Source of the DNA: Rhizoclosmatium globosum | Taxonomy: Eukaryota; Chytridiomycota; Chytridiomycetes; Chytridiales; Chytriomycetaceae | Assembly: GCA_002104985.1 (NCBI GenBank) | Contig: MCGO01000053.1 | Span: 186,001 to 250,000 of the forward strand | Direction: 5' to 3' | Length of the DNA: 64,000 nucleotides | Shown: piece after piece, positions 53,665-64,000 of the stretch | Position numbering within the stretch: the stretch's first letter is position 1 | How the letters are laid out: every line of letters begins with the position of its first letter | Position numbers and translations under genes: made by a program | Notes under the pieces: generated by a model | What the model saw: only the letters and a program-made list of their open reading frames with translations | Database searches by the model: none | Told to the model about the DNA's origin: nothing

Positions 53665-55632
53665 TTACGCCTCATTCTTGGCTTCCTTTCTTTTCGGCCA
53701 AATGACTGGAACAAGTAGCAGAATTCCAACTAAATACGCCAAGTTGCTCATGTATGCATACTTGAATGCATCGTTCCATCCGCTCTTCAACTGAATCAAT
53801 GCAGCACTAAAGAGTGTTTCCTCACTTCCAGAAGACTGTAACAATTTTTGAAAAGTCTTGGCTAGAGTGATGTACTGGGATACAGTGACTTGAAATCCCT
53901 CTTTGATAAGCATATCAATCGCCGTGTGAAGTTCAGCCGAATCGTTAGTCTTGATAACGAGTAGATTATTCAGAATAGTTCCAGTAATGGAGATGGCAAC
54001 GTTTCTATTGCATAGAATGATTAAAACAGTCACATTTCCAATCATTTTAGTATACTCACGCGCCGACTGCAAAGCAGCAAGACACAATTCCTTGACAGAT
54101 TGGTAAAAAATGTGTTGGAACATGTAATTGCATCGCCGAAATTCTTGTTGTAATCATGAGACCCCCGGCAGTTCCAAGAAATAGGAGGCTCCCAACAATT
54201 TGTCCCATATCTGTGTCCTTTGTGAAGTTGGCAACCCATATTATCGAAATCGCCCATAATATTGGACCAACGATAAAGAATGAAATGTAATGGCCTGTAA
54301 AATAAACATTAGTTGAATAAGTTTGTTAATGAAAGCGTTGAGGAAGACGTCGCACCTCGTTTCGCAAGAATTGCACCAGATACAACCGTAAACACGACAT
54401 ACGTCCCACATGAGATCACATTGATTTCTCCGGTTTTAACTGCCGAGAATTCGAAAATGAATTCCAAAAGAAGTCTAAATTAGTAACGCGTTAAATATTC
54501 TCCTTTCACAGGCAAGATAACTCACGAAAAGTAAAAGAGGTACGAATTCATAACCGCACCCATACAAAAAGAAAGAGCGATTGATGCGGTAATCCAACGC
54601 ACTTTGAAGATTGCCGGCGGGATGATTGGGTCACTTGCAACTCGGAATTCGATCCACAAAAACACAAGACCGCCCAGCACACTCAAAACGAACAAAGTTA
54701 TCACTTGTGCTGAATCCCAGGCCCATGTAGTTCCGCCAAGAAGAATTGGGATGTTGAATGCCAGGAGAGTGATGAGTAATGTCAAGGCTCCAAGAACATC
54801 GACGTTTCGCAACTTTGCCAATACGTTTTCTTGGGTAGTTGAGATTTTTAAGTTCGTCATGATAAAAGCAAATGAAATGAGGCCGATTGGAATATTGATC
54901 CAAAAGCACCATCTCCAATTCAAGCGGTCACTGAATGTACCTCCAAGCAATGGGCCAAGAATACTGCCGAGCCCCATGGCAGAGCCAAGAATAGAATTGT
55001 ATTTGGCTGTTGGGGTTCAGAGTGTTAGTTCCAATTTTGCAAAGTGGGTAAAACGTGTTACGTGCACTCAACAGCGGTCTTGCAGCGTTGTCATATCAGC
55101 AATAATGATAAACGAAAGCGGGAGAAAGCCTCCGCCGCCTACTCCTGCCAAGGCTCGCCCAAAAATCAAGACTTCCATTGATTGCGCAACAGCGCAAATC
55201 ATTGATCCAATGAGGAACACTGTCAATGCAAACAGGAAAACATATTTCTTGGGAAAGACAGTCGAGAACTTTCCGTACCTAAGGCAAAAAGTCAAGTTTC
55301 ATGGTTTGTCGGCACACCGTAAAATGAACCCACAGGATCCCAAACGGCGCAGAGGTTAGCATGTACAGCCCGAGCCATGGCAGAAGCGTCTCTTTCCCCA
55401 AATCAGCGAGAATGAATGGGAACGCCGGTGAAATGATCGTGCTGTCAAGGTAGTAGAGAAAGACTGCAAACAGGAGACCAGTGTAAGCCAGAGCGAATTG
55501 AGTCTTTGGGACACTGGCGTTGGAGTCTGAGGGCTTAATTGTAGCGAGTCCGTGTTCATTGCATTGAGCAACTAGGAAGGAGTCATCAATTTGTAGGTTG
55601 GGCTCGGGGTCCATATTTGTTCTTTCGAGCAT
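53665..55632 (-). CDS. MFS exporter, DHA2-like (14-span type), copy 3
   Basis: MLERTNMDPEPNLQIDDSFL (an alternative ATG lies six codons in); VFLYYLDSTIISPAFPFILA; GRALAGVGGGGFLPLSFIII; GLGSILGPLLGGTFSDRLNW with WRWCFWINIPIGLISFAFIM; TTWAWDSAQVITLFVLSVLG; C-terminal ISITGTILNNLLVIKTNDSA. More similar to copy 2 than to copy 1, so the last duplication was between copies 2 and 3. Frames intact over all exons. Confidence 0.9.
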
Positions 55633-56200
55633 AGAAATAAGGCTCCTGTTCCGATCTCTATGGCTGTGTGGAAAAGAACAACATACATTCCAATATTTAT
55701 CACTTATAATATGCATTTGCTTGCGGGCTTGACGAATTAAAAAATCATTCGTGTCTGAAAATGCTTTTCACTCTTCATTTCAAATCAAATACGCGAATAT
55801 ATCTGACATCACATTCATAACCACAGAACAGTTTCTATTATGAGCAAGAACAAATGAAGGGCAAATAGTTATACTTCAGTCACTGACACCAGTGATAATA
55901 TTTCACACCATACCTATTTAGTGTGACTGATAGTAACAACAATTCCGATAACGATAATTTCCTGCCTGAAATTTAGCTTTATGTGGTACATTGGCTGACG
56001 AAGATAGTTTTTGCCTTTAACTCCCATATTTCTAGACTTTTTACATAAGGGGAGTAGGCTGACCACCTGCATTCATGGTGTAGGGGTTTCGCTTCGTCAA
56101 TTAGACCCAAGAAATTTAAATTAAGTATTAATTCTAAAAGCGGTGGCTCAACAGCCTCCCGTCTGTGTCTGACATTTCAAAAACCTTCTTTGAAGTGATG
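55633..56200. other. AT-rich region before the receptor-like gene
   Basis: About 570 bases with no supportable gene except that the frame of the next protein is open from about 56165, so a first coding exon with a signal peptide should lie here. I could not find it. Confidence 0.4.
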
Positions 56201-57088
56201 GCGACGTCCAATCCCGACGCGATAACCTGTCTCAATGCGCAGCTAGTGTACACCAACACACTGACCACGGCAACGGGCGTGCCTGACTCGTGCGTGCAAA
56301 ATGTGATGGATGCCATGATCCCGGCCTTTGAAGCGTGTTCAAAGCCAACGTCGGTCTACGGTTTCTCGTCTCTGAACCCAAACTACAATTCACCGCTTTC
56401 GTTCAAGGCCTGGTGCATGGGCCGCTATGGCGTTGCTCTGACGGGTCCCTCATTGGATGCTAGTAGTACAACTCAAGATGGTGGTGGAGGCTTTCCAGGT
56501 CTTCCTCTCGGTCTCGGTATCCTTCCAAATCCAACTGCGAAGCCTGTTGTTCTTGTTCCTGTTTCTTCTGCATTTACGTCGACTGCCATGGCTCCAGGTC
56601 CAACGAACGCTGTTCCTGTCGTAATTGCTTCAAAGGAGTCACCCTCGTCAAACGAGAACCCGGGCCTTCCACCGGCTGCCTATGCTGGAATTCTTGCTGG
56701 ATTTGTTGTGGTTGCCGGTGCAATGGCTGCCGTGTGGTACGTGCGCAAGAACAGGGTTAGTGCGGAAGTGGATGCTGAGGCCATTAAGGCTATGGACGTC
56801 AAAATTGCTGCAATCAGTTCAGAGGCTGCTGCTTTACCCGCGTCTGCTGCTCCAATGGGAAGTACTTCAGATGATCGCAAAGGAAAGGCTGTTGCACGGA
56901 CAACTGGTGATGGCGAAAAGACGAGTGCAAATCTCTACCAACCAAGAGTCAGGAGGTGAGTAGTTAAACAAACACCTTTTCCTCCCTCATCACACAAATC
57001 TAATCAATCTTTTCTGTCATTGATAAGGATATCGGGTGCTACTTCTGCATCGCTTCCACGATACAGCGACCAGTCGAAGTCAGAGTAA
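56201..57088 (+). CDS. single-span receptor-like protein, 5' end uncertain
   Basis: Cys-containing ectodomain (ITCLNAQLVYTNTLTTATGV, SCVQNVMDAMIPAFEACSKP, FKAWCMGRYGVAL), Pro/Ser/Thr stalk, one helix PPAAYAGILAGFVVVAGAMA, basic WYVRKNRV and a cytosolic tail of about 80 residues. One intron (gtgagt...gataag) precedes ISGATSASLPRYSDQSKSE and stop. The layout needs an N-terminal signal peptide; none is visible, and the frame continues upstream to about 56165, so an upstream exon is likely missing from this model. Confidence 0.65.
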
Positions 57089-57539
57089 ATGAGTGTTTGG
57101 GCTGGCTCAGACACACTTTGGCACGCACCAGTTTGATATGCACACTTTTAGAGAATACCATACTTTATCCTTTTATTTCAATCCAAACTTTCATATTTTA
57201 ATAAACGACAATAGGGTTTTAGTCAGTTTTAAAGCGTCCAAGCATCCACTCACAGCCAAGCATTCAAAATCATACATCCACAACTTCAACAAAAATGAAT
57301 CTATTTGTTTTAGAAACCCATTACCGGATTATTTGTCGTAAAAACGTAAAAACAAAGAGACACAAAACAACACAGAAAACAACCGTAAATCAACACTCCA
57401 CATACCCCTCATAAAACCTTTCACCAGGAAACAGCAAAAATACACAATCTCAGAGAGGAGACACCAAAAAGAAAGACAAGGTAAAAATAAACATAGTCAA
57501 AAATGGAAAAAAGAGATGCCATGAAACTTTACACAAAGA
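57089..57539. other. convergent intergenic region
   Basis: About 450 bases between the 3' ends of two convergent genes. AT-rich with many aaac runs; no gene seen. Likely both 3' UTRs. Confidence 0.4.
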
Positions 57540-60500
57540 TTAATAGTGGTACATGTTGGGATCACGATGCTGCTGCTGTTGCTGCTGCGACTGATACCCC
57601 TGATACTGTTGCTGCATTTGCGACTGCTGCTGCTGATACCCTCCATAGAACTGATGCTGCTGCTGCTGCTGCTGCACAGACGGAACATACTGTTGTTGTT
57701 GCTGCTGCAAAACCTGCTGCGGAATCCCATACCCAATCCCAACCGGCAATCCACCGGAATACCCAGCGCCCGCAGAATAATACTGCTGCTCCGTTTCATA
57801 CGGGTTCACAAAGTATCCCAAATTCGGAGTCAATGGGGACACGACTTCGCCCGAGACGTGGTGCTGCTCGTATGCGGGTGTGACTTCTTCGATGAGGCGT
57901 TTGTAGGCCATGGGGTTGGTTTTCACTTCGGACATTGTGGCGAGGGTTGCGCGCGTGATTGCGGAGAGCCGGTGTTTTTCTTCGGCGGTTAGGGTTGCTG
58001 TTGAGAGGATTTTTTGGATGAGAGGGGTTCCGACTGTGTGGTCGGAGATGATGTCGCGGAGGGTTGGGGAGGCGGATGTGGGGGATGGTTGGGTTGGGGA
58101 TGTTTCGGAGGTGGTGGTGTCTGGGGAAAAGATTTCTTTGAGGAGAAGGTCACGGGCGTCGAGTTCTGAACGTTGGGATACTTTGATTGAATGGTGTGAG
58201 TATCATTCATGTGCAAATGAACGAAAAAAGGGAACATACCAATCTTGAGAACAATTCCACTTGCCAACTTATGTCTGCACAACGCCGCCAAATCCCCTTG
58301 CTCCACAAGCCGCGGTGCAAGAACCCTAAACCGTCCAGGCAACAAACTCGCATCCACCAACCACCCAACCAAAATACTTCCATTCAAATTCGTAACCAAT
58401 TGCACAGCAACCTGTGTAATCGCAACCGCAACATGCTTCTGCTGCCTCCTTGTCGTATACTGACTCTCCAAACAACTTCTCATCGCACGAGCTCCGAACC
58501 GACCCGTTCCAATCTCAAGTACTTTCGCTTGCATCGCGTCGAAAATGAATTGGTTCGTGGGAAGGCGGAGACAGCACTGGATGACGTAGTTTCCGAATTG
58601 GTCGAGGAGGAGACATGGGGCGTACGGTTTGAGTGCGAGGACGAGGAGGTGGGATTCTTGTTGCGTGCGAGCTGTGTCGATTATCTTTTGGACGACCCAG
58701 GTTCCGTTCTTGTGGACACCGAGGGTTGCGAGGTATGGAGTTAGCTTTTCGATAAGGTGGCAGCGGGTTTGAGGAGATGTGCGTTCGATTAGCTTTTGGA
58801 GGACAACATTTCCAATGTAGTCTGTTTGGGGTTGTAATATTTCAGTGATGAAAAGTTGGTGTAAGTTAGGAAATCGTTACCAGTGCACAGCTCGACAGCC
58901 TCATCATAACACTCCATAAAGATCGACATCACTTCTTCAAGATCCGTTGTCGGGTTTTCCAGTCTCTTTCGCATCTCTCGCAGACGTGACTGATCCACAC
59001 GACGCAATGGGTCTGGTTCAGGAAGCGCAACCAAACTAGCCGCATATGCTTCACCACCAAGAGACTCTCCCGTATTACCTAACCCAGCATCTTCACCCAA
59101 AAATCCATCCACACCTCCCCCAATACTAAGTCCCGCCCTTCCAGCCTTCGCAGGACTCAACGTATTCACATTCAATCCACCAGCAGTACCTGCAGGAACA
59201 TCTGTCTTTGACGGAACCTTTGCAAACCCAACCTTAATCTGCATTCCATGCACTTCACGCCCATTCATACTCTGCTGCGCAACCATGGCGTGCTGGAGGT
59301 TCTCAAAGTTGACAAACCCACATGACTTGTGTGTCAATACGCGGCATGATTCAACGGGTCCGAACGCTGTGAACAGTTTCTCGAGGTCAGTTGGAAGGAG
59401 GGTTGGTGGAATGTTTCCGATCCCTAGTGTCACATCTACGTTTAGCACTGTAACCTGGAGAAAAAGAGAGAGAGGGGGAGAGGGGGAGAGTACATACAAA
59501 CAGACTTTGTAGGCTGCATCCCTTGTGTATCCCCAACAGCCTCGTTCTTCCCAAACCCAAGTCGAATCACGCCGTTACCAATCTTCTTTCCCGTCATGGA
59601 CTCCTTTGCGGCGAGTGCGTCTTCTACGCGCGTGTAGTTTACGAATACGCATTCCTTGTCGGGGAGCATGCGGAGGGATTCGATTGCGCCGTAGGGGGAG
59701 AAGAGGTTTAGGATCTCTGGAGCGGAGATTTGGGAGTCGAGATTTCCGACCCAGAGGGAGCGGGAGGGGGTTTGGAAGTCTTGGTCGTGTTCGGTCTGTG
59801 TTGTTTTTTTAACAAATGGATGGAAGGAAAGTAGTAGGTGGGCGAAATTACCATGTCGTCCAAACCATACGTGATTGTGGACTGTAAGAGGGTTCCTTGG
59901 TTGTTGGTGATTGAAAGGATTTGGTCTTCTCGTTGCTGCTGTTGTTGCTGTTGCTGTTGCTGTTGTTGATGTTGAGGGTGGTATTGCTGTTGAGGAGAAG
60001 AACGTTGTTGCTGTTGTTGTAATGCAATTCCGAGACCACTCGATTGACGTGACAGCTGTGGATGTTCTTGCTGCAATCCATACAAATCAACTCCGTCTAC
60101 AACGAAACGATCCACAATGCCAATGGTTGAGGCACGCTGACGAGTTCCTGGTTTAGGAGGAGCGAGAGATGACGGCATCGTGAATCCCATGTCGTTATTG
60201 GGGAGAGATCCTGGAGCAGTTCCGTTCACTGAACTATGCGCACGCAATCGGTTTGGAACCAGTTGTGGTTGTTTTGGTTGAGGGGGGAAGTCATCGAGGC
60301 CAAGGTAATCGAAAGTGCGTGTAACACTTGAAAGCAGTTGGGATGGATCTGAAGACTGCTGTTGATGTTGTTGTTGTTGTGGCTGTGGGAATGAGAGGAA
60401 GGGGTTTGGTTGTTGGTCTTGAGGATCGAAGGACGTCTTGAGACGGGAAGGTTGCGAAGGACCTGGGCGAAACCCAGAAAGACCGACATTAAGCTTGTCT

Positions 60501-61082
60501 TGGATCTGAGAAGTTCCTTCGCTCCACGGAGTTGAATCGATAGTGCTCAAGCCAGGTGGCTTTGGGAGATTGAGGGAGCCTGCGCGGGTTCTCCCCGTAG
60601 GTTGAGGCGATGAAAGGGGAGAGGTGCCGAGGAATTCAAGGGGATTGCTACTGAGAGATTGTGGAGTCATTGGACGGCTTGAGGGATCGTTTGACAGATA
60701 TTCAGAGGGAAATGCAGAGAAAGTCTCAGCCCTAGCTCTTCGGTAACCACCAGGAGCTCTAAGGAAACTGGGTGAATTTGTAGCTGATGTTCCCGAGATT
60801 GAATTGGATTGGGGAGGGGCAAAGAAGGCATCTGGATTGAAGGAGGAAGACTGGCTATTTGACGATGAAAAGAGAACATCTTCAACAGCAGCAAACGAAG
60901 TTGATGTTTCGAATCTGGATTTTGATAGTTTGGATTAGATTTTGGATTGGGTGGATGTGAAAAGGAAGGTGCCAATGGGGCAAAAGCGAAGATGGACAGT
61001 CGATTTGATCGGACTTTAAAACTGGTTTTTGTGTTTGGACAGGTCGTTTGGTTTGTGCTAATTGAGTCCCAAAAGAACCCAT
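57540..61082 (-). CDS. RRM plus Pumilio (PUF) RNA-binding protein, Jsn1-like
   Basis: Short first exon MGSFGTQLAQTKRPVQTQKP, then a long disordered region (YRRARAETFSAFPSEYLS, polyQ near 59930-60010). Two RRM domains follow: LWVGNLDSQISAPEILNLFS with CVFVNYTRVEDALAAKESMT, and GIGNIPPTLLPTDLEKLFTA with CGFVNFENLQHAMVAQQSMN. Then Pumilio repeats appear: YIGNVVLQKLIERTSPQTRC, HKNGTWVVQKIIDTARTQQE, QFGNYVIQCCLRLPTNQFIF, FGARAMRSCLESQYTTRRQQ. The tail is Gln-rich. The RRM-RRM-PUF order is that of the yeast Jsn1/Puf2 class, which binds mRNAs for membrane and mitochondrial proteins. All exons in frame. Confidence 0.9.
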
Positions 61083-61517
61083 TGTGAAGGTATCCTTTGA
61101 CAGGCGATGCCAATGAACGCACTCTGACACTGGCCATCAGCCAATCGCCTACACCTTCGCCCACTCAAAGCTGCTCCAGCCTTCTTTTGCTACCACCACC
61201 AACAAAGTGCCCCTTCAATGCCTCAAATCAACTGAGTCCCTCCTAATCCCACACCCTCAAAATCACACCAAATACACCAATCCAAACACTAATCAAAGCC
61301 ACGAACTAAGCCTCACCTTCGTGTCGGAGATCCAATTCGTCCGTCCATTTGATATCCTTCAAAATCAACTTGGAAACGTTTGACTTTCGCGGCAGAGAAG
61401 AAATCGAAGAAAACACCAAAAAAATTGTTAACGCCGCCTTTCTCCTCTTCTCTTTTTGATTCTAATTGACAATTACTCGCGTCAATCCTCCTTCATCAAT
61501 CTTTAACCTCAAGAAAG
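61083..61517. promoter_or_regulatory. divergent promoter region
   Basis: 435 bases between the divergent PUF and TTLL9 genes, so both promoters lie here. No clear TATA box; several CCACC- and AATCCA-type direct repeats on the plus strand. Function inferred from position. Confidence 0.45.
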
Positions 61518-63437
61518 ATGTTACAGTCGTCGGCTGCAGCCGGATCTATCCCTAACTCAAGCTACCAAAGTAGTGTCAACATATCTCAAGATCTTCCTCA
61601 ACAACCACCTGAAAAACCACTCTTTGTCTTTCCCCGTCAAACAATTGATCAACAGCTCCAGCAAGTCCTCTCCGTCAAGGAAAAGGACAAGGAGAAGGAT
61701 AAGGAAGCTTCCACAACATCAAACAATTATTCTGATTCCCCCACAGCAAGTTCCACGACTCTCCATATCCGTCAAAGATCCCCTTCCACCACAAACCCAA
61801 CAACCACAACCACAGCCAGTCTGTCCAACATTAACAACAACAACCAGCCGACAATCACTCAACCTATCCGTTTCAAAACACATCTCAGAAACACTGTTCT
61901 CGATGTCTTCAAAGACCGTGGATGGAAGGAAACTGATAGCGACACGGACTGGGACTTTCATTGGGCCGACGTTCATTGGGTCCATGAAATGTTTGATCAC
62001 ATGTATTTGGGGGAAGGTCAACGGATCAATCATTTTAGGAATCATTATGAGGTTACAAAGTTGTTTTATTGAGTCCTGTCGTACTAATTCTTGTCGAAAA
62101 TCAGTTGACGCGAAAAGACTTGTTGGTCAAAAACATGAAAAGAATGATTAAAACTATGGAGAAGGAGTATGGAAAAGCAGAAGGCGCGAAATTCGATTTC
62201 ATTTGTACTTCCTATGGTTTGTTGATGAGAAACCTGTCTTGTCAGTCTGATTCTAATCCTAAAACGAAAAAACCCCAGTCCTTCCACAAGAACATGCACT
62301 CTTCCAAGAAGAATTCAAACGAAACCCAGGAAGCGTGTGGATCATGAAACCAGTGGGAAAAGCACAAGGAAAGGGAATCTTCCTCATCAACAAAATGTCG
62401 CAGATCAATCAGTGGCGGACCAAGAATGGAGGTGGTGGAGGCGGGGGAGGGGGTAATGGGACGAACGCTGCTGCTCCGGTTGCGATTGCACCCAACCTGG
62501 GAGGCTCGAAAGCGAATATGGCGGGTGCTGACAAAAGTGCTGGGGGAGCTGCTGCAAACTCTCAAGGTGATGCTGATATCCCTGAAGCCTATATCGTGCA
62601 GCGATATATAGAAAACCCGTACCTGATCGGAGGCAAGAAATTTGACTTGCGTATTTATGTTCTTGTGACGAGTTACAGTCCTTTGGTGGTGCATATTCAC
62701 CGGAACGGATTTTGTAGGTTCAGTAATCATCAGTTTACTATGAACGTGAAGGATATTTCGAATTTGTATATTCATGCTACGAATGTTGCGATTCAGAAGC
62801 ATAGTCCGAATTACGACAGTGATAAAGGGTCAGTTTCTCGTGATTATTGTTTCAGTCAGTCTAACATAAATCTTCAGCTGCAAATGGCTGCTACGAAACC
62901 TTAAAACCTTTTTGGTTTCAAAACACGGTTCTCAAGCTGTCAACACGCTTTTCACGGATATGGAAGCTTTAGTTGTACGCAGTTTGCTCAGCGTACAGAA
63001 AGTTATGATCCATGATAAACACTGTTTCGAGCTGTACGGATACGATATCCTCATCGACACGAACTTGAAACCGTGGTTGCTTGAAGTCAACGCGAGTCCC
63101 TCTTTGACGGCAGAGACACAGTTTGATTATGACTTGAAGCATCAGATGTTGAATGATGCGTTCGATGTCTTGGATTTGGAGAAAAGGTGTGTACCTTCCC
63201 ACAACTTCCCAATAGTCAATTTATTAAAATCATGTTCTAAGATTCACGACTGCTGATAAAAAGCCTCGAACTAAGGTTGGAGGATTTGATTTGGTTTATA
63301 ACGATGGACCTGTGAAACAGGAACGGACTATTCATTATAGTAGCTATTTGGGTTGTCACCATCCGATTGTTCGGGCTCCAAGAGTTAAGAAACGATTGGA
63401 AAAGAAAATGGCGGCTGCTAAAGCGAATCAGGGAGAA

Positions 63438-63473
<36 letters not shown>

Positions 63474-63476
63474 TAA
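61518..63476 (+). CDS. TTLL9: tubulin polyglutamylase, TTLL9-like
   Basis: Ser/Thr/Asn-rich head, then the TTL domain: [99 protein letters not shown] (ATP-grasp), [57 protein letters not shown] and [20 protein letters not shown]. All ATP/Mg and catalytic motifs are kept, and six exons join in frame. It glutamylates tubulin tails in flagellar axonemes. Unusual: a Gly-rich insert of about 70 residues in the ATP-grasp domain (after QINQWRTKN), and a run of 13 Glu at the C-terminus. Confidence 0.93.
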
Positions 63477-63538
63477 CTAGAACAATAGATTTATTTTGTT
63501 TGCATTGATTGTATTCGAAAACTGAATTCTGCGGAAGT

Positions 63539-64000
63539 TCATGCACAAACCGCCGTACTCACAAGCTTTATGCTCATCATCTTATTGCTAAAGACGCTCT
63601 TCAATTGACAAGTTTTACCTACGCCGCACGATGTGTAACTGAATACTCCCGTTGTAGAAGAACATGTCGCAACCCTTCCGTCTTCAGAACAAATCGGTTG
63701 TGTAATTACAGTCGGATCACAAAATGGGTTACGCAAGAGGAAGTGAACATTAATGCCATCTTTCTTGACGCTCTGAAGCACACCATTTACTTGCACATCG
63801 CACGTTTTAGAGTTCTTGTTTGTCTCCCCCACATACCAGACTTTGTTGTACAACGCCCGGCAAAAGTAAATCGCGCCTTGATCAACCATAGTCCAACGGC
63901 TTGACCCGGCTGGATACGAGTTCACCCAGTTATCATCAATCACGACGAAAACAGACGAGTCTTTCTCAGAGACTGTCGCAGGTGCAGGCCCGACTCCTTC
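63539..64000 (-). CDS. secreted-type Cys-rich protein, 5' end outside window
   Basis: Open to the window edge. Visible part: PAPATVSEKDSSVFVVIDDN, WVNSYPAGSSRWTMVDQGAI, YFCRALYNKVWYVGETNKNS, KTCDVQVNGVLQSVKKD, FCDPTVITQPICSEDGRVAT, CSSTTGVFSYTSCGVGKTCQ, and ends LVSTAVCA. Regularly spaced Cys suggest an extracellular disulfide domain. The start and any signal peptide lie beyond 64000. No family recognised. Confidence 0.6.
   Translation of the reverse strand, partial: EGVGPAPATVSEKDSSVFVVIDDNWVNSYPAGSSRWTMVDQGAIYFCRALYNKVWYVGETNKNSKTCDVQVNGVLQSVKKDGINVHFLLRNPFCDPTVITQPICSEDGRVATCSSTTGVFSYTSCGVGKTCQLKSVFSNKMMSIKLVSTAVCA

Noticed and set aside
54604..55359. 251-codon plus-strand open frame
   Set aside because: Antisense to the MFS copy 3 exons, which carry clear transporter motifs in the other direction.
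57546..57992. Leu-rich plus-strand frame suggesting a membrane protein
   Set aside because: Complement of the poly-Gln tail of the PUF protein (CAG/CTG repeats read as Leu).
63436..63475. GAA/GAG run as a simple repeat element
   Set aside because: It is in frame at the end of the TTLL9 gene and encodes its Glu tail, so it was kept as coding.

Overview
The window looks like nuclear DNA of a zoosporic (chytrid-type) fungus. Genes are split by many short GT-AG introns, mostly about 45-80 nt. There is a TTLL9-type tubulin glutamylase, which is a flagellar enzyme, together with eIF5, mitochondrial uL2, a Jsn1-like RRM/PUF protein and a G-alpha-like gene. The species is not identifiable from the sequence alone. 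All exon structures below were inferred by eye from splice signals and reading-frame continuity.

Region 1 (1-21 kb) is ordinary dispersed genes. It holds a G-alpha-like gene, a small F-box/ankyrin gene, a long coiled-coil gene, a small membrane protein, an eIF5-like paralog next to true eIF5, mitochondrial uL2, a wax-synthase-type MBOAT acyltransferase, three tandem GH46 chitosanases, a PNPOx-like flavoprotein facing a CREG-like secreted protein, a Ser/Thr kinase and a frame-broken secreted protein. Many of these genes carry apparent single-base frame breaks, even the conserved uL2m, while genes to the right of about 21.8 kb are almost free of them.

Region 2 (21.8-43.8 kb) is the most unusual part: an island of more than twenty short genes for small proteins with one hydrophobic or Cys-rich segment and Pro/Tyr-rich cytosolic stretches. 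Three families are visible. The first is six single-span proteins, four of which end in a P-E-Y-x-D-x-E-x-L-P-x-Y type tail. The second is a CYSTM-like set with a Pro/Gln/Tyr-rich head and a Cys-rich tail whose last few residues usually come from a separate micro-exon. The third shares a PKIRTGFWPxDLIIxLIE membrane block or a VTVGKF repeat. PPxY-like motifs recur across all three. One CYSTM gene is split by a 5.1-kb element with 15-bp terminal inverted repeats, which contains two nested MITEs, a minisatellite and G/C tracts. A second inverted-repeat unit of about 2.1 kb lies between two near-identical CYSTM genes.

Region 3 (43.8-64 kb) returns to larger genes. These are a PH-domain protein, a 538-residue F-box/ankyrin protein, three co-oriented 14-span-type MFS exporters with a PLP aminotransferase between the first and second (one 819-nt intron of which is filled with tandem repeats), a single-span receptor-like protein, the RRM/PUF RNA-binding protein divergent from the TTLL9 gene, and the end of a secreted Cys-rich protein cut by the window edge.
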